From the NCBI RefSeq assembly GCF_002112505.1, contig NZ_NEHW01000007.1, positions 62,001 to 126,000 of the forward strand: a stretch of DNA of 64,000 nt, in the 5' to 3' direction. Shown here piece after piece: positions 28,674 to 36,620 of this stretch. Position numbers and translations under genes: made by a program. Under the pieces are notes generated by a model. It searched no databases, had not been told where the DNA came from, and was given only the letters and a program-made list of their open reading frames with translations. Source of the stretch: Pseudomonas sp. R28(2017) (lineage in GTDB: Bacteria; Pseudomonadota; Gammaproteobacteria; Pseudomonadales; Pseudomonadaceae). Each line of letters begins with the position of its first letter. Positions within the stretch are counted from its first letter, which is position 1.

Positions 28674-29124
28674 AGGCCCTTCCTCTGCGTCGGGCCGCCC
28701 GAGGCGGCGTAAATACGGGGGATCGACTCAGTATAGGCAAGGCGCGGCAACCTGCCGCAGGGCAATCCGCACAAACAATCGTGTACTGTTTCAAGATTTA
28801 TCTGGAACAATCCACCGGTTTTTTGCGAACATACGTTCTCCCAGCGTGACCATACGCGACCAACCGGTCGCATAACGGCGCTTTTAGTCTGATTTTGCCT
28901 CGCCTACTGCTTCATGTAGTATCCCGTGGCGCGGACTACAAAACGTCGTTTGGATGTCTGCCAAGGCGCCTGTGAAAATACGCACACTGTCTGCCAGCCC
29001 GTCTGGCAGGCCGCACCCAGCCGCGCTCGCGCCATCCGACGAGGGCAAGCACTGGAACGTGTTTAGAGAAGCGCTACAGGCTTAATACAGAAGAGCGAAA
29101 TAGCTGAGCAGAGTGAGGCAAGCA
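28674..29124. promoter_or_regulatory. gcvR-glcB intergenic regulatory region
   Basis: 451 bases without a convincing gene, between divergent gcvR and glcB. It contains inverted repeats GAAC-ATAC-GTTC (28827-28838) and GCGACC-AACC-GGTCGC (28856-28871). A candidate glcB promoter follows at -35 TTGCCT (28895-28900) and -10 TAGTAT (28917-28922), spacing 16. That leaves a ~195-base leader before glcB. The two repeats sit upstream of the -35, suited to an activator or repressor. Confidence 0.4.
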
Positions 29125-31302
29125 ATGACTGGATACGTTCAAGTCGGTGGCCTTCAGGTCGCCAAGGTCCTGTACGACTTCGTCAACAACGAAGCCATGC
29201 CGGGGACCGGCATCGTCGCCGAGCAGTTCTGGGCCGGTGCAGAGAAGATCATCAATGACCTCGCTCCAAAGAACAAAGCCCTGCTCGCCAAGCGCGACGA
29301 GCTGCAAGCCAAGATCGACGCCTGGCACCAGGCACGCAAAGGCCAGGCACACGACGCCGTAGCCTACAAAGCATTCCTCCAGGAAATCGGCTACCTGCTG
29401 CCACAAGCCGACGATTTCCAGGCCACCACCCAGAACGTGGACGAAGAAATCGCCCACATGGCCGGCCCGCAGCTGGTCGTCCCGGTGATGAACGCCCGCT
29501 TCGCCCTGAACGCCGCCAACGCCCGCTGGGGTTCGCTGTACGACGCCCTGTACGGCACCGACGCCATCAGCGATGAAGGCGGCGCCGAGAAAGGCCAGGG
29601 TTACAACAAGCTGCGTGGCGACAAGGTCATCGCCTTCGCCCGCGCCTTCCTCGACGAAGCCGCGCCCCTGGCAGCCGGCTCCCACGTCGACTCCACCGGC
29701 TACCGCATCGAAGGCGGCAAACTGGTCGTCGCCCTGAAAGGCGGCAGCAACAGCGGCCTGCGTGATGACGCCCAGCTGATCGGCTTCCATGGCGACGCCA
29801 AGGCACCGACCGCCGTACTGCTCAAGCACAACGGCCTGCACTTCGAGATCCAGGTCGATGCCAGCACCCCGGTCGGCAGCACCGATGCCGCCGGCGTCAA
29901 AGACATCCTGATGGAATCGGCCCTGACCACCATCATGGACTGCGAAGACTCGGTCGCCGCCGTCGATGCCGACGACAAGGTCATCGTCTACCGCAACTGG
30001 CTGGGCCTGATGAAAGGCGACCTGGCCGAAAGCGTGAGCAAAGGCGGCAAGACCTTCACCCGCACCATGAACCCGGACCGCGAATACGCCGCGCCCAACG
30101 GCGGCAGCGTAACCCTGCACGGCCGTTCGCTGCTGTTCGTGCGCAACGTCGGCCACCTGATGACCAACCCGGCGATTCTCGATGGCCAGGGCAACGAAAT
30201 CCCTGAAGGCATCCAGGACGGCCTGTTCACCAACCTGATCGCCCTGCACAACCTCAACGGCAACACCAGCCGCAAGAACACCCGCAGCGGCAGCGTGTAC
30301 ATCGTCAAGCCGAAGATGCACGGCCCGGAAGAAGTCGCCTTCGCCGCCGAAATCTTCAGCCGCGTCGAAGACCTGCTGGGCATGCAGCGCAACACCGTCA
30401 AGGTCGGCATCATGGACGAGGAGCGCCGTACCACGGTCAACCTGAAGTCCTGCATCAAGGCAGCCGCCGAGCGCGTGGTGTTCATCAACACCGGCTTCCT
30501 CGACCGCACCGGTGACGAAATCCACACCTCGATGGAAGCCGGCGCCGTGGTGCGCAAGGGCGCCATGAAGAACGAGAAGTGGATCGGCGCCTACGAGAAC
30601 AACAACGTCGACGTCGGCCTGGCCACCGGCCTGCAAGGCCGTGCGCAGATCGGCAAGGGCATGTGGGCCATGCCGGACCTGATGGCCGCCATGCTCGAGC
30701 AGAAGATCGCTCACCCGCTGGCCGGCGCCAACACCGCCTGGGTACCGTCGCCAACTGCCGCCACCTTGCATGCCCTGCACTACCACAAGGTCGACGTGCA
30801 AGCGCGTCAGCGCGAGCTGGCTGCACGCACCCCGGCTTCGGTCGATGACATCCTGACCATCCCGCTGGCGGCCGACACCAACTGGTCGGCTGAAGAGATC
30901 CGCAACGAACTGGACAACAACGCCCAGGGCATCCTCGGCTATGTCGTGCGCTGGATCGACCAAGGTGTGGGTTGCTCGAAGGTCCCGGACATCAACGATG
31001 TCGGCCTGATGGAAGACCGCGCCACCCTGCGCATCTCGGCCCAGCTGCTGGCCAACTGGCTGCGCCATGGCGTGGTCAGCCAGGAGCAGGTGCTGGAAAG
31101 CCTCAAGCGCATGGCCGCAGTGGTCGACAAGCAGAACGCCGGTGACGCCCTGTACCACCCGATGGCGCCGAACTTCGACGACAACGTCGCGTTCCAGGCG
31201 GCCATCGAGCTGGTGATCGAAGGTGCCAAGCAACCGAACGGCTACACCGAGCCGGTGCTGCACCGCCGTCGTCGCGAGTTCAAGGCGCGTAACGGGCTGT
31301 AA
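29125..31302 (+). CDS. glcB: Malate synthase G
   Basis: 725 residues, the exact length class of isoform G. It condenses glyoxylate with acetyl-CoA to give malate (glyoxylate shunt, glycolate use). Recognisable family segments: [47 protein letters not shown] and [21 protein letters not shown]. The ATG at 29125 follows GAGG by about 7 bases; four codons upstream remain open. Monocistronic, followed by a REP pair. Confidence 0.97.
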   Translation: MTGYVQVGGLQVAKVLYDFVNNEAMPGTGIVAEQFWAGAEKIINDLAPKNKALLAKRDELQAKIDAWHQARKGQAHDAVAYKAFLQEIGYLLPQADDFQATTQNVDEEIAHMAGPQLVVPVMNARFALNAANARWGSLYDALYGTDAISDEGGAEKGQGYNKLRGDKVIAFARAFLDEAAPLAAGSHVDSTGYRIEGGKLVVALKGGSNSGLRDDAQLIGFHGDAKAPTAVLLKHNGLHFEIQVDASTPVGSTDAAGVKDILMESALTTIMDCEDSVAAVDADDKVIVYRNWLGLMKGDLAESVSKGGKTFTRTMNPDREYAAPNGGSVTLHGRSLLFVRNVGHLMTNPAILDGQGNEIPEGIQDGLFTNLIALHNLNGNTSRKNTRSGSVYIVKPKMHGPEEVAFAAEIFSRVEDLLGMQRNTVKVGIMDEERRTTVNLKSCIKAAAERVVFINTGFLDRTGDEIHTSMEAGAVVRKGAMKNEKWIGAYENNNVDVGLATGLQGRAQIGKGMWAMPDLMAAMLEQKIAHPLAGANTAWVPSPTAATLHALHYHKVDVQARQRELAARTPASVDDILTIPLAADTNWSAEEIRNELDNNAQGILGYVVRWIDQGVGCSKVPDINDVGLMEDRATLRISAQLLANWLRHGVVSQEQVLESLKRMAAVVDKQNAGDALYHPMAPNFDDNVAFQAAIELVIEGAKQPNGYTEPVLHRRRREFKARNGL

Positions 31303-31306
31303 GGTC

Positions 31307-31394
31307 GATTCGCGGGCAAGCCCGCTCCCACAGGTACACCGCTGCTCTCAAAGGCAGCGCATTACCTGTGGGAGCGGGCTTGCCCGCGAATGCC
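31307..31394. repeat. REP pair 4 (inverted), after glcB
   Basis: GATTCGCGGGCAAGCCCGCT onward at 31307-31333 and its inverted partner at 31363-31394, in the space between the convergent glcB and receiver genes. It ends 8 bases before the receiver gene's stop and probably acts as the shared terminator region. Confidence 0.88.
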
Positions 31395-31402
31395 CTACTC
31401 CG

Positions 31403-31846
31403 CTATTCGATCCGTAACTCTCTTTTCACCAACCCCAGCAGCTTCCCCAGATCCACCGGTTTCAGCAGAAAATCCACCACCCCTAGGTGCATCACGTCCA
31501 CCGCCTCCTTCACATCGGTGTCGCCCGACACCACGATGATCGACAATGCCGCCCGCTCCGACTCGCGAATCTGCCGGATCAGTTCAAGGCCATCGTTGGG
31601 TTGCATGCGAAGGTCAGTGATCATCAGGGCGATGCGCGGTTCGTAATGCAGCTTGAGCATTGCCTCCTGCGCCCCGTCAGCAGTCATGCTCTCGATGCCC
31701 CTGCTCTTCAGGTACAGCTTCAGCGCCTCGCTGTTGACCGGGTTGTCATCGACAACCAAAACCACTGGACTCGGCGCAACGGGTGCGCTCACCACGGCCA
31801 ATGCCTCGCGTTCGGCGTCACTCAGGATGTCGTCATGCTCAGCCAT
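31403..31846 (-). CDS. Stand-alone response regulator receiver protein
   Basis: 147 residues: a ~27-residue acidic N-terminal extension, then one receiver domain. The acidic pair D33-D34 (VVDDNPVN), phosphoacceptor D78 (MITDLRMQ), switch Ser107 (VVSGD) and K129 (LLKPVD) are all present. There is no output domain, so it acts by protein contact or within a phosphorelay. The ATG at 31846 is preceded by GAGA; an ATG two codons upstream (31852) is equally possible. Divergent from the CBS/DUF294 gene. Confidence 0.85.
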   Translation of the reverse strand: MAEHDDILSDAEREALAVVSAPVAPSPVVLVVDDNPVNSEALKLYLKSRGIESMTADGAQEAMLKLHYEPRIALMITDLRMQPNDGLELIRQIRESERAALSIIVVSGDTDVKEAVDVMHLGVVDFLLKPVDLGKLLGLVKRELRIE

Positions 31847-32011
31847 GGTCATCTCGTCAAAAAAACTTCGCTCAGTGGTTAGGACCGCAAAAGCCCGGTA
31901 ACCCGGTTCGCCTTTCGTCGGGTCTTTGACAGCGCGGCCCATAGACTTACGTCCAATGGGCACCATCCCGCTGCCAGCCGACCATGGGGACCGAGAACAA
32001 CAAGGCCGCAC

Positions 32012-32031
32012 CTATATATAGATATATATAG
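32012..32031. promoter_or_regulatory. TA-rich tract upstream of the CBS/DUF294 gene
   Basis: CTATATATAG followed by ATATATATAG, striking in a GC-rich context, 27-46 bases before the CBS/DUF294 start and in the gap to the divergent receiver gene. It probably contains the -10 element(s), possibly for both directions. Confidence 0.4.
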
Positions 32032-32057
32032 TTCGGCGTAGCGATACGGTCAGTGTC

Positions 32058-33995
32058 ATGAGCAAAAAGGACGCCTACACTCAGGCGGGCAGAACGGCAG
32101 TACTGCAGAACATCCAGGGCACCTTGCAGTTCCTGCAGCGTTTCCCGCCGTTCAACCAGATGGAGCAGAGCCACCTGGCCTTCCTGGTGGAACAGTGCCA
32201 GCTGCGCTTCTATGCCAGCGGCGAAAGCATCATCAAACCCACGGACGGGCCGGTCGAGCACTTCTACATCGTCAAGCAGGGCCGTGTGGTCGGCGAGCGC
32301 CAGCACCTGGTCAAGCCCGGGGTGGAAACCACCTTCGAGATCACCAGCGGCGAATGCTTCCCGCTGGCGGCACTGCTCGGCGAGCGGGCGACGCGCACCG
32401 AACATTTGGCCGGCGAAGACACCTTCTGCCTGCAATTGAACAAAGCCGCGTTCATCCGCGTGTTCTCGATGTCGGAAGTGTTTCGAGATTTTGCACTGCG
32501 TGGGGTCAGCAGCCTGCTCGACCAGGTCAACCAGCAGGTACGCCAACGTGCAGTGGAAACCCTCGGCACCCAGTACTCGCTGAATACCCCGCTGGGCGAA
32601 CTGGCCATGCGTCACCCGGTGGTCTGCGCGCCGGATACACCGCTGCGCGAGGCGGTGCGGCTGATGCATGAACAGCAGGTCGGCAGCATTGTCGTGGTCG
32701 ACCCGCAGCGCTACCCGGTGGGTATCTTCACCCTGCGCGACCTGCGCCAGGTGGTGGCCGCCGCCGATGCCGACCTCGGTGCGCCGATCGATCAGCACAT
32801 GACCGCCAGGCCGTTCTACCTCAGCCCCCAGGCCAGCGCCTTCGACGCGGCCATGGCGATGACCGAACGGCATATCGCCCACGTCTGCCTGGTGGACAAC
32901 CAGCGCCTGTGTGGCGTGGTGTCCGAGCGTGACCTGTTTTCCCTGCAGCGGGTCGACCTGGTGCACCTGGCGCGCACCATCCGCCATGCGCCGCGCCTCG
33001 ATTCGCTGGTGCAGCTGCGTGGCGAGATCGGCCAGCTGGTCGAGCGCATGCTCGCCCACGGCGCCTCCTCGACGCAGATCACCCAGATCATCACCCTGCT
33101 CAACGACCACACGGTGTGCCGGGTGATCGAGCTGGCCATTGCCGAACGTGGCGACCCCGGTGTGCCGTTCAGCTGGTTGTGCTTCGGCAGCGAAGGGCGC
33201 CGCGAGCAGACCCTGCACACCGACCAGGACAACGGCATCCTCTTCGAAGCCGCCGACGACACCGAAGCCGAGGCCATTCGCGCACGCCTGCTGCCCTTGG
33301 CGCAGTACATCAACCAGTGCCTGGCCCAGTGCGGTTTCACCCTGTGCAAGGGCAACGTCATGGCCGGCAACCCCGAGCTGTGCCTGTCACGCGCGCAGTG
33401 GGCACGGCGCTTTGCCGGTTTCGTGCGCGAGGCCAGCCCGGAGAACCTGCTGGGTTCGAGCATCTACTTCGACCTGCGCGTGGTCTGGGGTGATGAACAG
33501 GGCTGTGAACAACTGCGCCGGCAACTGCTGGAGCAGGTGGCGGACAACCGCATCTTCCAGCGCATGCTGGCCGACAACGCCCTGCGCCAGCGCCCGCCGG
33601 TGGGCCGCCTGCGCGAGTTCGTGCTGACCCGCCAGGGCAACGACAAGGCCGCCACCCTCGACCTCAAGGTCCAGGGCCTGACGCCCTTCGTCGATGGCGC
33701 CCGCCTGCTGGCACTGGCCAATGGCATTGGCGCCTGCAACACCCTGGAGCGCCTGCGCCAGCTGGTCGCCAAGGGGGTCATCGAGGCGCTCGACGGCGCT
33801 GCCTATGAAGAGGCCTACCACTTCATCCAGCAAACCCGCATGCAGCAGCACCAGCGCCAGACCCGCGACAACCTGCCGTACTCCAACCGTCTCGACCCGG
33901 ACAGCCTCAACCATCTGGACCGGCGCATCCTGCGCGAATCCCTGCGTCAGGCCCAGCGCCTGCAGAGCAGCCTGGCCCTGCGGTATCAGTTATGA
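32058..33995 (+). CDS. cNMP-binding/CBS/DUF294 nucleotidyltransferase-like protein
   Basis: 645 residues. An N-terminal cyclic-nucleotide-binding-like beta-roll (about 15-140), two CBS domains (about 185-305), a DUF294 nucleotidyltransferase-like domain with CFGSEGRREQTLHTDQDNG (about 375-395), and a C-terminal DUF294 helical domain (about 490-640). CBS pairs bind adenine nucleotides; the GSEGRRE..DQD pattern is that of a GlnD-type nucleotidyltransferase site. The substrate is unknown. It overlaps the exonuclease gene by 4 bases (ATGA), so the two are coupled and probably work together. Confidence 0.85.
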   Translation: MSKKDAYTQAGRTAVLQNIQGTLQFLQRFPPFNQMEQSHLAFLVEQCQLRFYASGESIIKPTDGPVEHFYIVKQGRVVGERQHLVKPGVETTFEITSGECFPLAALLGERATRTEHLAGEDTFCLQLNKAAFIRVFSMSEVFRDFALRGVSSLLDQVNQQVRQRAVETLGTQYSLNTPLGELAMRHPVVCAPDTPLREAVRLMHEQQVGSIVVVDPQRYPVGIFTLRDLRQVVAAADADLGAPIDQHMTARPFYLSPQASAFDAAMAMTERHIAHVCLVDNQRLCGVVSERDLFSLQRVDLVHLARTIRHAPRLDSLVQLRGEIGQLVERMLAHGASSTQITQIITLLNDHTVCRVIELAIAERGDPGVPFSWLCFGSEGRREQTLHTDQDNGILFEAADDTEAEAIRARLLPLAQYINQCLAQCGFTLCKGNVMAGNPELCLSRAQWARRFAGFVREASPENLLGSSIYFDLRVVWGDEQGCEQLRRQLLEQVADNRIFQRMLADNALRQRPPVGRLREFVLTRQGNDKAATLDLKVQGLTPFVDGARLLALANGIGACNTLERLRQLVAKGVIEALDGAAYEEAYHFIQQTRMQQHQRQTRDNLPYSNRLDPDSLNHLDRRILRESLRQAQRLQSSLALRYQL

Positions 33996-34702
33996 GCCTG
34001 TTCGCCTGGCTGCGCCCTGCTGCCCCGCTGCTGGACGATGTCTTGCGCCAGCGCCTGGCGCGGTTGCCCAAGGCCAAGCCGCTGGGCGTATGCCCGTTGC
34101 GCGAGCAGCGCTGGGTGGTGCTCGACCTGGAAACCAGCGGCCTCAACCCCAATCGCGACCAAGTGCTGTCGATCGGTGCGGTGGCCATCGAGGACGGGGC
34201 CATCGATTTCGCCCAGCAGTTCGAACGCACCCTGCACCGCCCTGAACAGAAAACCAACGCCAGCGTGCTGATCCACGGCCTCGGCCCGAGTGCCCTGGCG
34301 GCTGGCTGCAACCCGGCCGAAGCGCTGCTCGACCTGCTCGAATTCATCGGCGACAGCCCGGTGCTGGCGTTCCATGCGCCGTTCGACCAGCGCATGCTGG
34401 CCCGTGCCTTGAAACAGAGCCTGGGCCATCGCTTGCAGTTGCCCTTCCTCGACGTGGCGGAACTGGCACCGATGCTCAACCCCGACACCGTGTTGCGCGA
34501 GGCCGGGCTGGACGACTGGGTGGCGCGCTTCGGCCTGCAGGTGGATGAGCGTCACCATGCCAGCGCCGATGCGCAGGTCACGGCGGAGCTGGCGCTGATC
34601 CTGTTCAGCCAGGCCCGGCGCCAGCAGCTCGACAGCCCGTTGCAGCTGGAGCAGCGACTGAGGGGATGGCGCAGGCGCGCCGCGCATCATCACGGCCTTT
34701 AG
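33992..34702 (+). CDS. DnaQ-like DEDDh 3'-5' exonuclease
   Basis: 236 residues. Exonuclease motif I D45-L-E47 (VVLDLETSGLNP), motif II in FHAPFDQRML, and motif III HHASADAQVTAEL supplying the DEDDh His and Asp. It resembles the DNA polymerase III epsilon subunit but lacks the long polymerase-binding tail and is coupled to the CBS/DUF294 gene, so it is an accessory DEDDh nuclease rather than the replicative proofreader. The substrate could be DNA, RNA or a small nucleotide. Confidence 0.88.
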   Translation: MSLFAWLRPAAPLLDDVLRQRLARLPKAKPLGVCPLREQRWVVLDLETSGLNPNRDQVLSIGAVAIEDGAIDFAQQFERTLHRPEQKTNASVLIHGLGPSALAAGCNPAEALLDLLEFIGDSPVLAFHAPFDQRMLARALKQSLGHRLQLPFLDVAELAPMLNPDTVLREAGLDDWVARFGLQVDERHHASADAQVTAELALILFSQARRQQLDSPLQLEQRLRGWRRRAAHHHGL

Positions 34703-34709
34703 TTAATCG

Positions 34710-34809
34710 CTGGCCTCTTCGCGGGCACGCCCGCTCCCACAGGTAACGCGCAGCTTCCAAGGTTGGCGAAAGCCCTGTAGGAGCGGGCGCGCCCGCGAAG
34801 AGGCCGGCC
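34710..34809. repeat. REP pair 5 (inverted), after the exonuclease gene
   Basis: GGCCTCTTCGCGGGCACGCC onward (34711-34742) and its inverse (34773-34806); both copies share the same A-to-C/G variant in the core (GGGCACGCCCGC, GGGCGCGCCCGC). Confidence 0.88.
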
Positions 34810-34882
34810 CAAGCAACACATCCTGAATGATGGCCATCCGATAAGCGTCCATTGCACCCACCCCCTTGCCTCTGTAACAATC

Positions 34883-34901
34883 GCGAATAATTATCGTTAG
34901 T
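34883..34901. promoter_or_regulatory. Candidate Fur box ahead of the ECF sigma gene
   Basis: AT-rich GCGAATAATTATCGTTAGT, resembling the Fur consensus GATAATGATAATCATTATC read as overlapping hexamers, 29 bases before the sigma-factor start. It is consistent with iron repression of the sigma/anti-sigma pair. Confidence 0.5.
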
Positions 34902-34929
34902 TAATGCATTCGTTCCGGGGGGACGCTGC

Positions 34930-35448
34930 GTGTCTTCTGCCCACAGCCCACATGCCGATCTGGTCGGCTCGCTGTACCGCGACCATCGCGGCTGGCTGCT
35001 CGCCTGGCTGCAGCGCAGCATGGCCTGCCGCCAACGTGCCGAAGACCTGAGCCAGGACACCTTCGTGCGCCTGCTCGGCCGCGAGCAGCTGGACACCCCG
35101 CGCGAACCACGCGCGTTCCTCGCCGCCGTGGCCAAGGGCCTGATGTTCGACCACTTCCGCCGCGCGGCGCTGGAGCAGGCCTACCTGGCCGAGCTGGCGT
35201 CGATCCCCGAAGCCGAACACCCCTCCCCGGAAACTCAGCACCTGATCCTCGAAGACCTCAAGGCCATCGACCGCCTGCTCGGCAAGCTGTCGAGCAAGGC
35301 CCGCGCGGCCTTCCTGCACAACCGCCTGGATGGCATGGGCCACGCCGAAATCGCCGAGCGCCTGGGCGTTTCGGTGTCGCGTGTGCGCCAGTACATCGCC
35401 CAGGGCATGCGCCAGTGCTACGTGGCCCTGTACGGGGAACCGACGTGA
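34930..35448 (+). CDS. FecI-like ECF sigma factor (iron uptake)
   Basis: 172 residues. Region 2 (about 10-75; SLYRDHRGWLLAWLQRS and QRAEDLSQDTFVRLL) and region 4 (about 110-165; AFLHNRLDGMGHAEIAERLGVSVSRVRQYI) are typical of FecI-type sigma factors. It starts with GTG after a G-rich ribosome site. It directs RNA polymerase to the cognate receptor gene when the receptor and FecR-like partner signal a ferri-siderophore. The stop overlaps the fecR-like start. Confidence 0.93.
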   Translation: MSSAHSPHADLVGSLYRDHRGWLLAWLQRSMACRQRAEDLSQDTFVRLLGREQLDTPREPRAFLAAVAKGLMFDHFRRAALEQAYLAELASIPEAEHPSPETQHLILEDLKAIDRLLGKLSSKARAAFLHNRLDGMGHAEIAERLGVSVSRVRQYIAQGMRQCYVALYGEPT

Positions 35449-36401
35449 ACAACACACCGGTTTCGTCGCAGGTGCTGGAAGCCGCCATCGCCTGGAAAAT
35501 GAGCCTGGACGACAGCAGTGGCACGCCTGACGAGCGCACCGAATTCATCCGCTGGCATGCCGCCAGCGAAGAACATGCCCGTGCCTGGCGCCAGCTTGGC
35601 GCCCTCGACCAACGCGTCAGCGCTGCTGCCGGCCCGGCTCGCCAGGCCTTGCTGCAATCGCGCGCCGGTTTGCGACGGCGCATCGGCAAAGTCGGTGGCG
35701 GGCTGGCCGGGATGTTCCTGCTCGGTTCGCTGCTGGCCTGGATCGGTGCCCCGTCACTGGCGCCCAGCTACTGGCTGGCCGATCAGCGCACCGCCACGGG
35801 CGAACTGCGCACCTTGCGCCTGGAAGACGGCACGCTGCTGAGCCTGAACACCCACACCGCCGTCGACATCGACTACCAGGGCGAACAGCGCCTGATCGTG
35901 CTGCATCAGGGCGAAATCTCGGTCGAGACCGGCCATGACGACCCACGCCCGCTGCTGGTACGTACCGACGATGGCCGCCTGCGGCCACTGGGTACGCGCT
36001 TCCTGGTGCGTCGCGAAGACCAGGGCACGCGCCTGGAGGTGCTGCAATCGTCGGTCGCCGCCATGCCACACAACAGCGGCGACGAGCAGGTCCTGCGCGA
36101 AGGCCAGCAAGTGCTGATGAACAGCAACGGCCTGGGCCGGATCGGCCCGGTGCAGGCCGGGGCCGACGCCTGGACTCGCGGCATGCTGGTGGTCGACAAC
36201 GTGCGCCTGGCCGACCTGCTGAAACAGCTGGGCCAGTACCGCAGCGGCCACCTGGGTGTGGCCGATGAAGTGGCCGACCTGCGCGTGACCGGCAGCTTCC
36301 CGCTGACCGACACCGACCTGGCCCTGGCTTCGCTGACGCCGGCGCTGCCGGTGAAGATCGAGCGGCATACGCCGTGGTGGGTGACTGTCGTTCCCAAGTA
36401 A
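35445..36401 (+). CDS. FecR-like anti-sigma factor/signal transducer
   Basis: 318 residues starting with GTG inside the sigma-factor stop (GTGA). Residues 1-75 form the cytoplasmic sigma-binding DUF4880 region (FIRWHAASEEHARAWRQL), a single transmembrane helix lies at about 87-110 (GGGLAGMFLLGSLLAWIG), and the periplasmic FecR domain follows (about 130-225; LRLEDGTLLSLNTHTAVDIDY). The C-terminal ~80 residues would contact the receptor signalling domain. A REP pair separates it from the receptor gene. Confidence 0.93.
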   Translation: MNNTPVSSQVLEAAIAWKMSLDDSSGTPDERTEFIRWHAASEEHARAWRQLGALDQRVSAAAGPARQALLQSRAGLRRRIGKVGGGLAGMFLLGSLLAWIGAPSLAPSYWLADQRTATGELRTLRLEDGTLLSLNTHTAVDIDYQGEQRLIVLHQGEISVETGHDDPRPLLVRTDDGRLRPLGTRFLVRREDQGTRLEVLQSSVAAMPHNSGDEQVLREGQQVLMNSNGLGRIGPVQAGADAWTRGMLVVDNVRLADLLKQLGQYRSGHLGVADEVADLRVTGSFPLTDTDLALASLTPALPVKIERHTPWWVTVVPK

Positions 36402-36410
36402 TCCTGTACT

Positions 36411-36505
36411 GGCCTCTTCGCGGGCAAGCCCGCTCCCACAGGATTTCCGCAGCCCTTGAATCTGCGGCGCACCTGTGGGAGCGGGCTTGCCCGCGAAGGG
36501 GCCGG
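36411..36505. repeat. REP pair 6 (inverted), between fecR-like gene and receptor
   Basis: GGCCTCTTCGCGGGCAAGCC onward (36411-36442) and its inverse (36471-36505). It separates the sigma/anti-sigma pair from the receptor, so the receptor must have its own promoter in 36506-36620; an AT-rich patch at 36524-36542 is the likely place. Confidence 0.88.
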
Positions 36506-36620
36506 TGCAGGAAAAAGCCAGATTCAAATAATTCTCACTTTTTTTCCGATTCCCCCTGTCACTTCTGGAATCTCGCTCGGCAAGGAAGCAGTTAGCACTT
36601 ATCCGTCGAGGAGCCGCTGC

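Noticed and set aside
29074..31263. 729-codon open frame antisense to glcB
   Set aside because: Same artefact; repetitive Val/Asp/Gln/Gly composition typical of antisense translation of biased codons.
34930..35448. ECF sigma factor considered as PvdS or FpvI
   Set aside because: Position with a FecR-like gene and an STN receptor indicates a generic FecI-type module; siderophore identity cannot be read from sequence.
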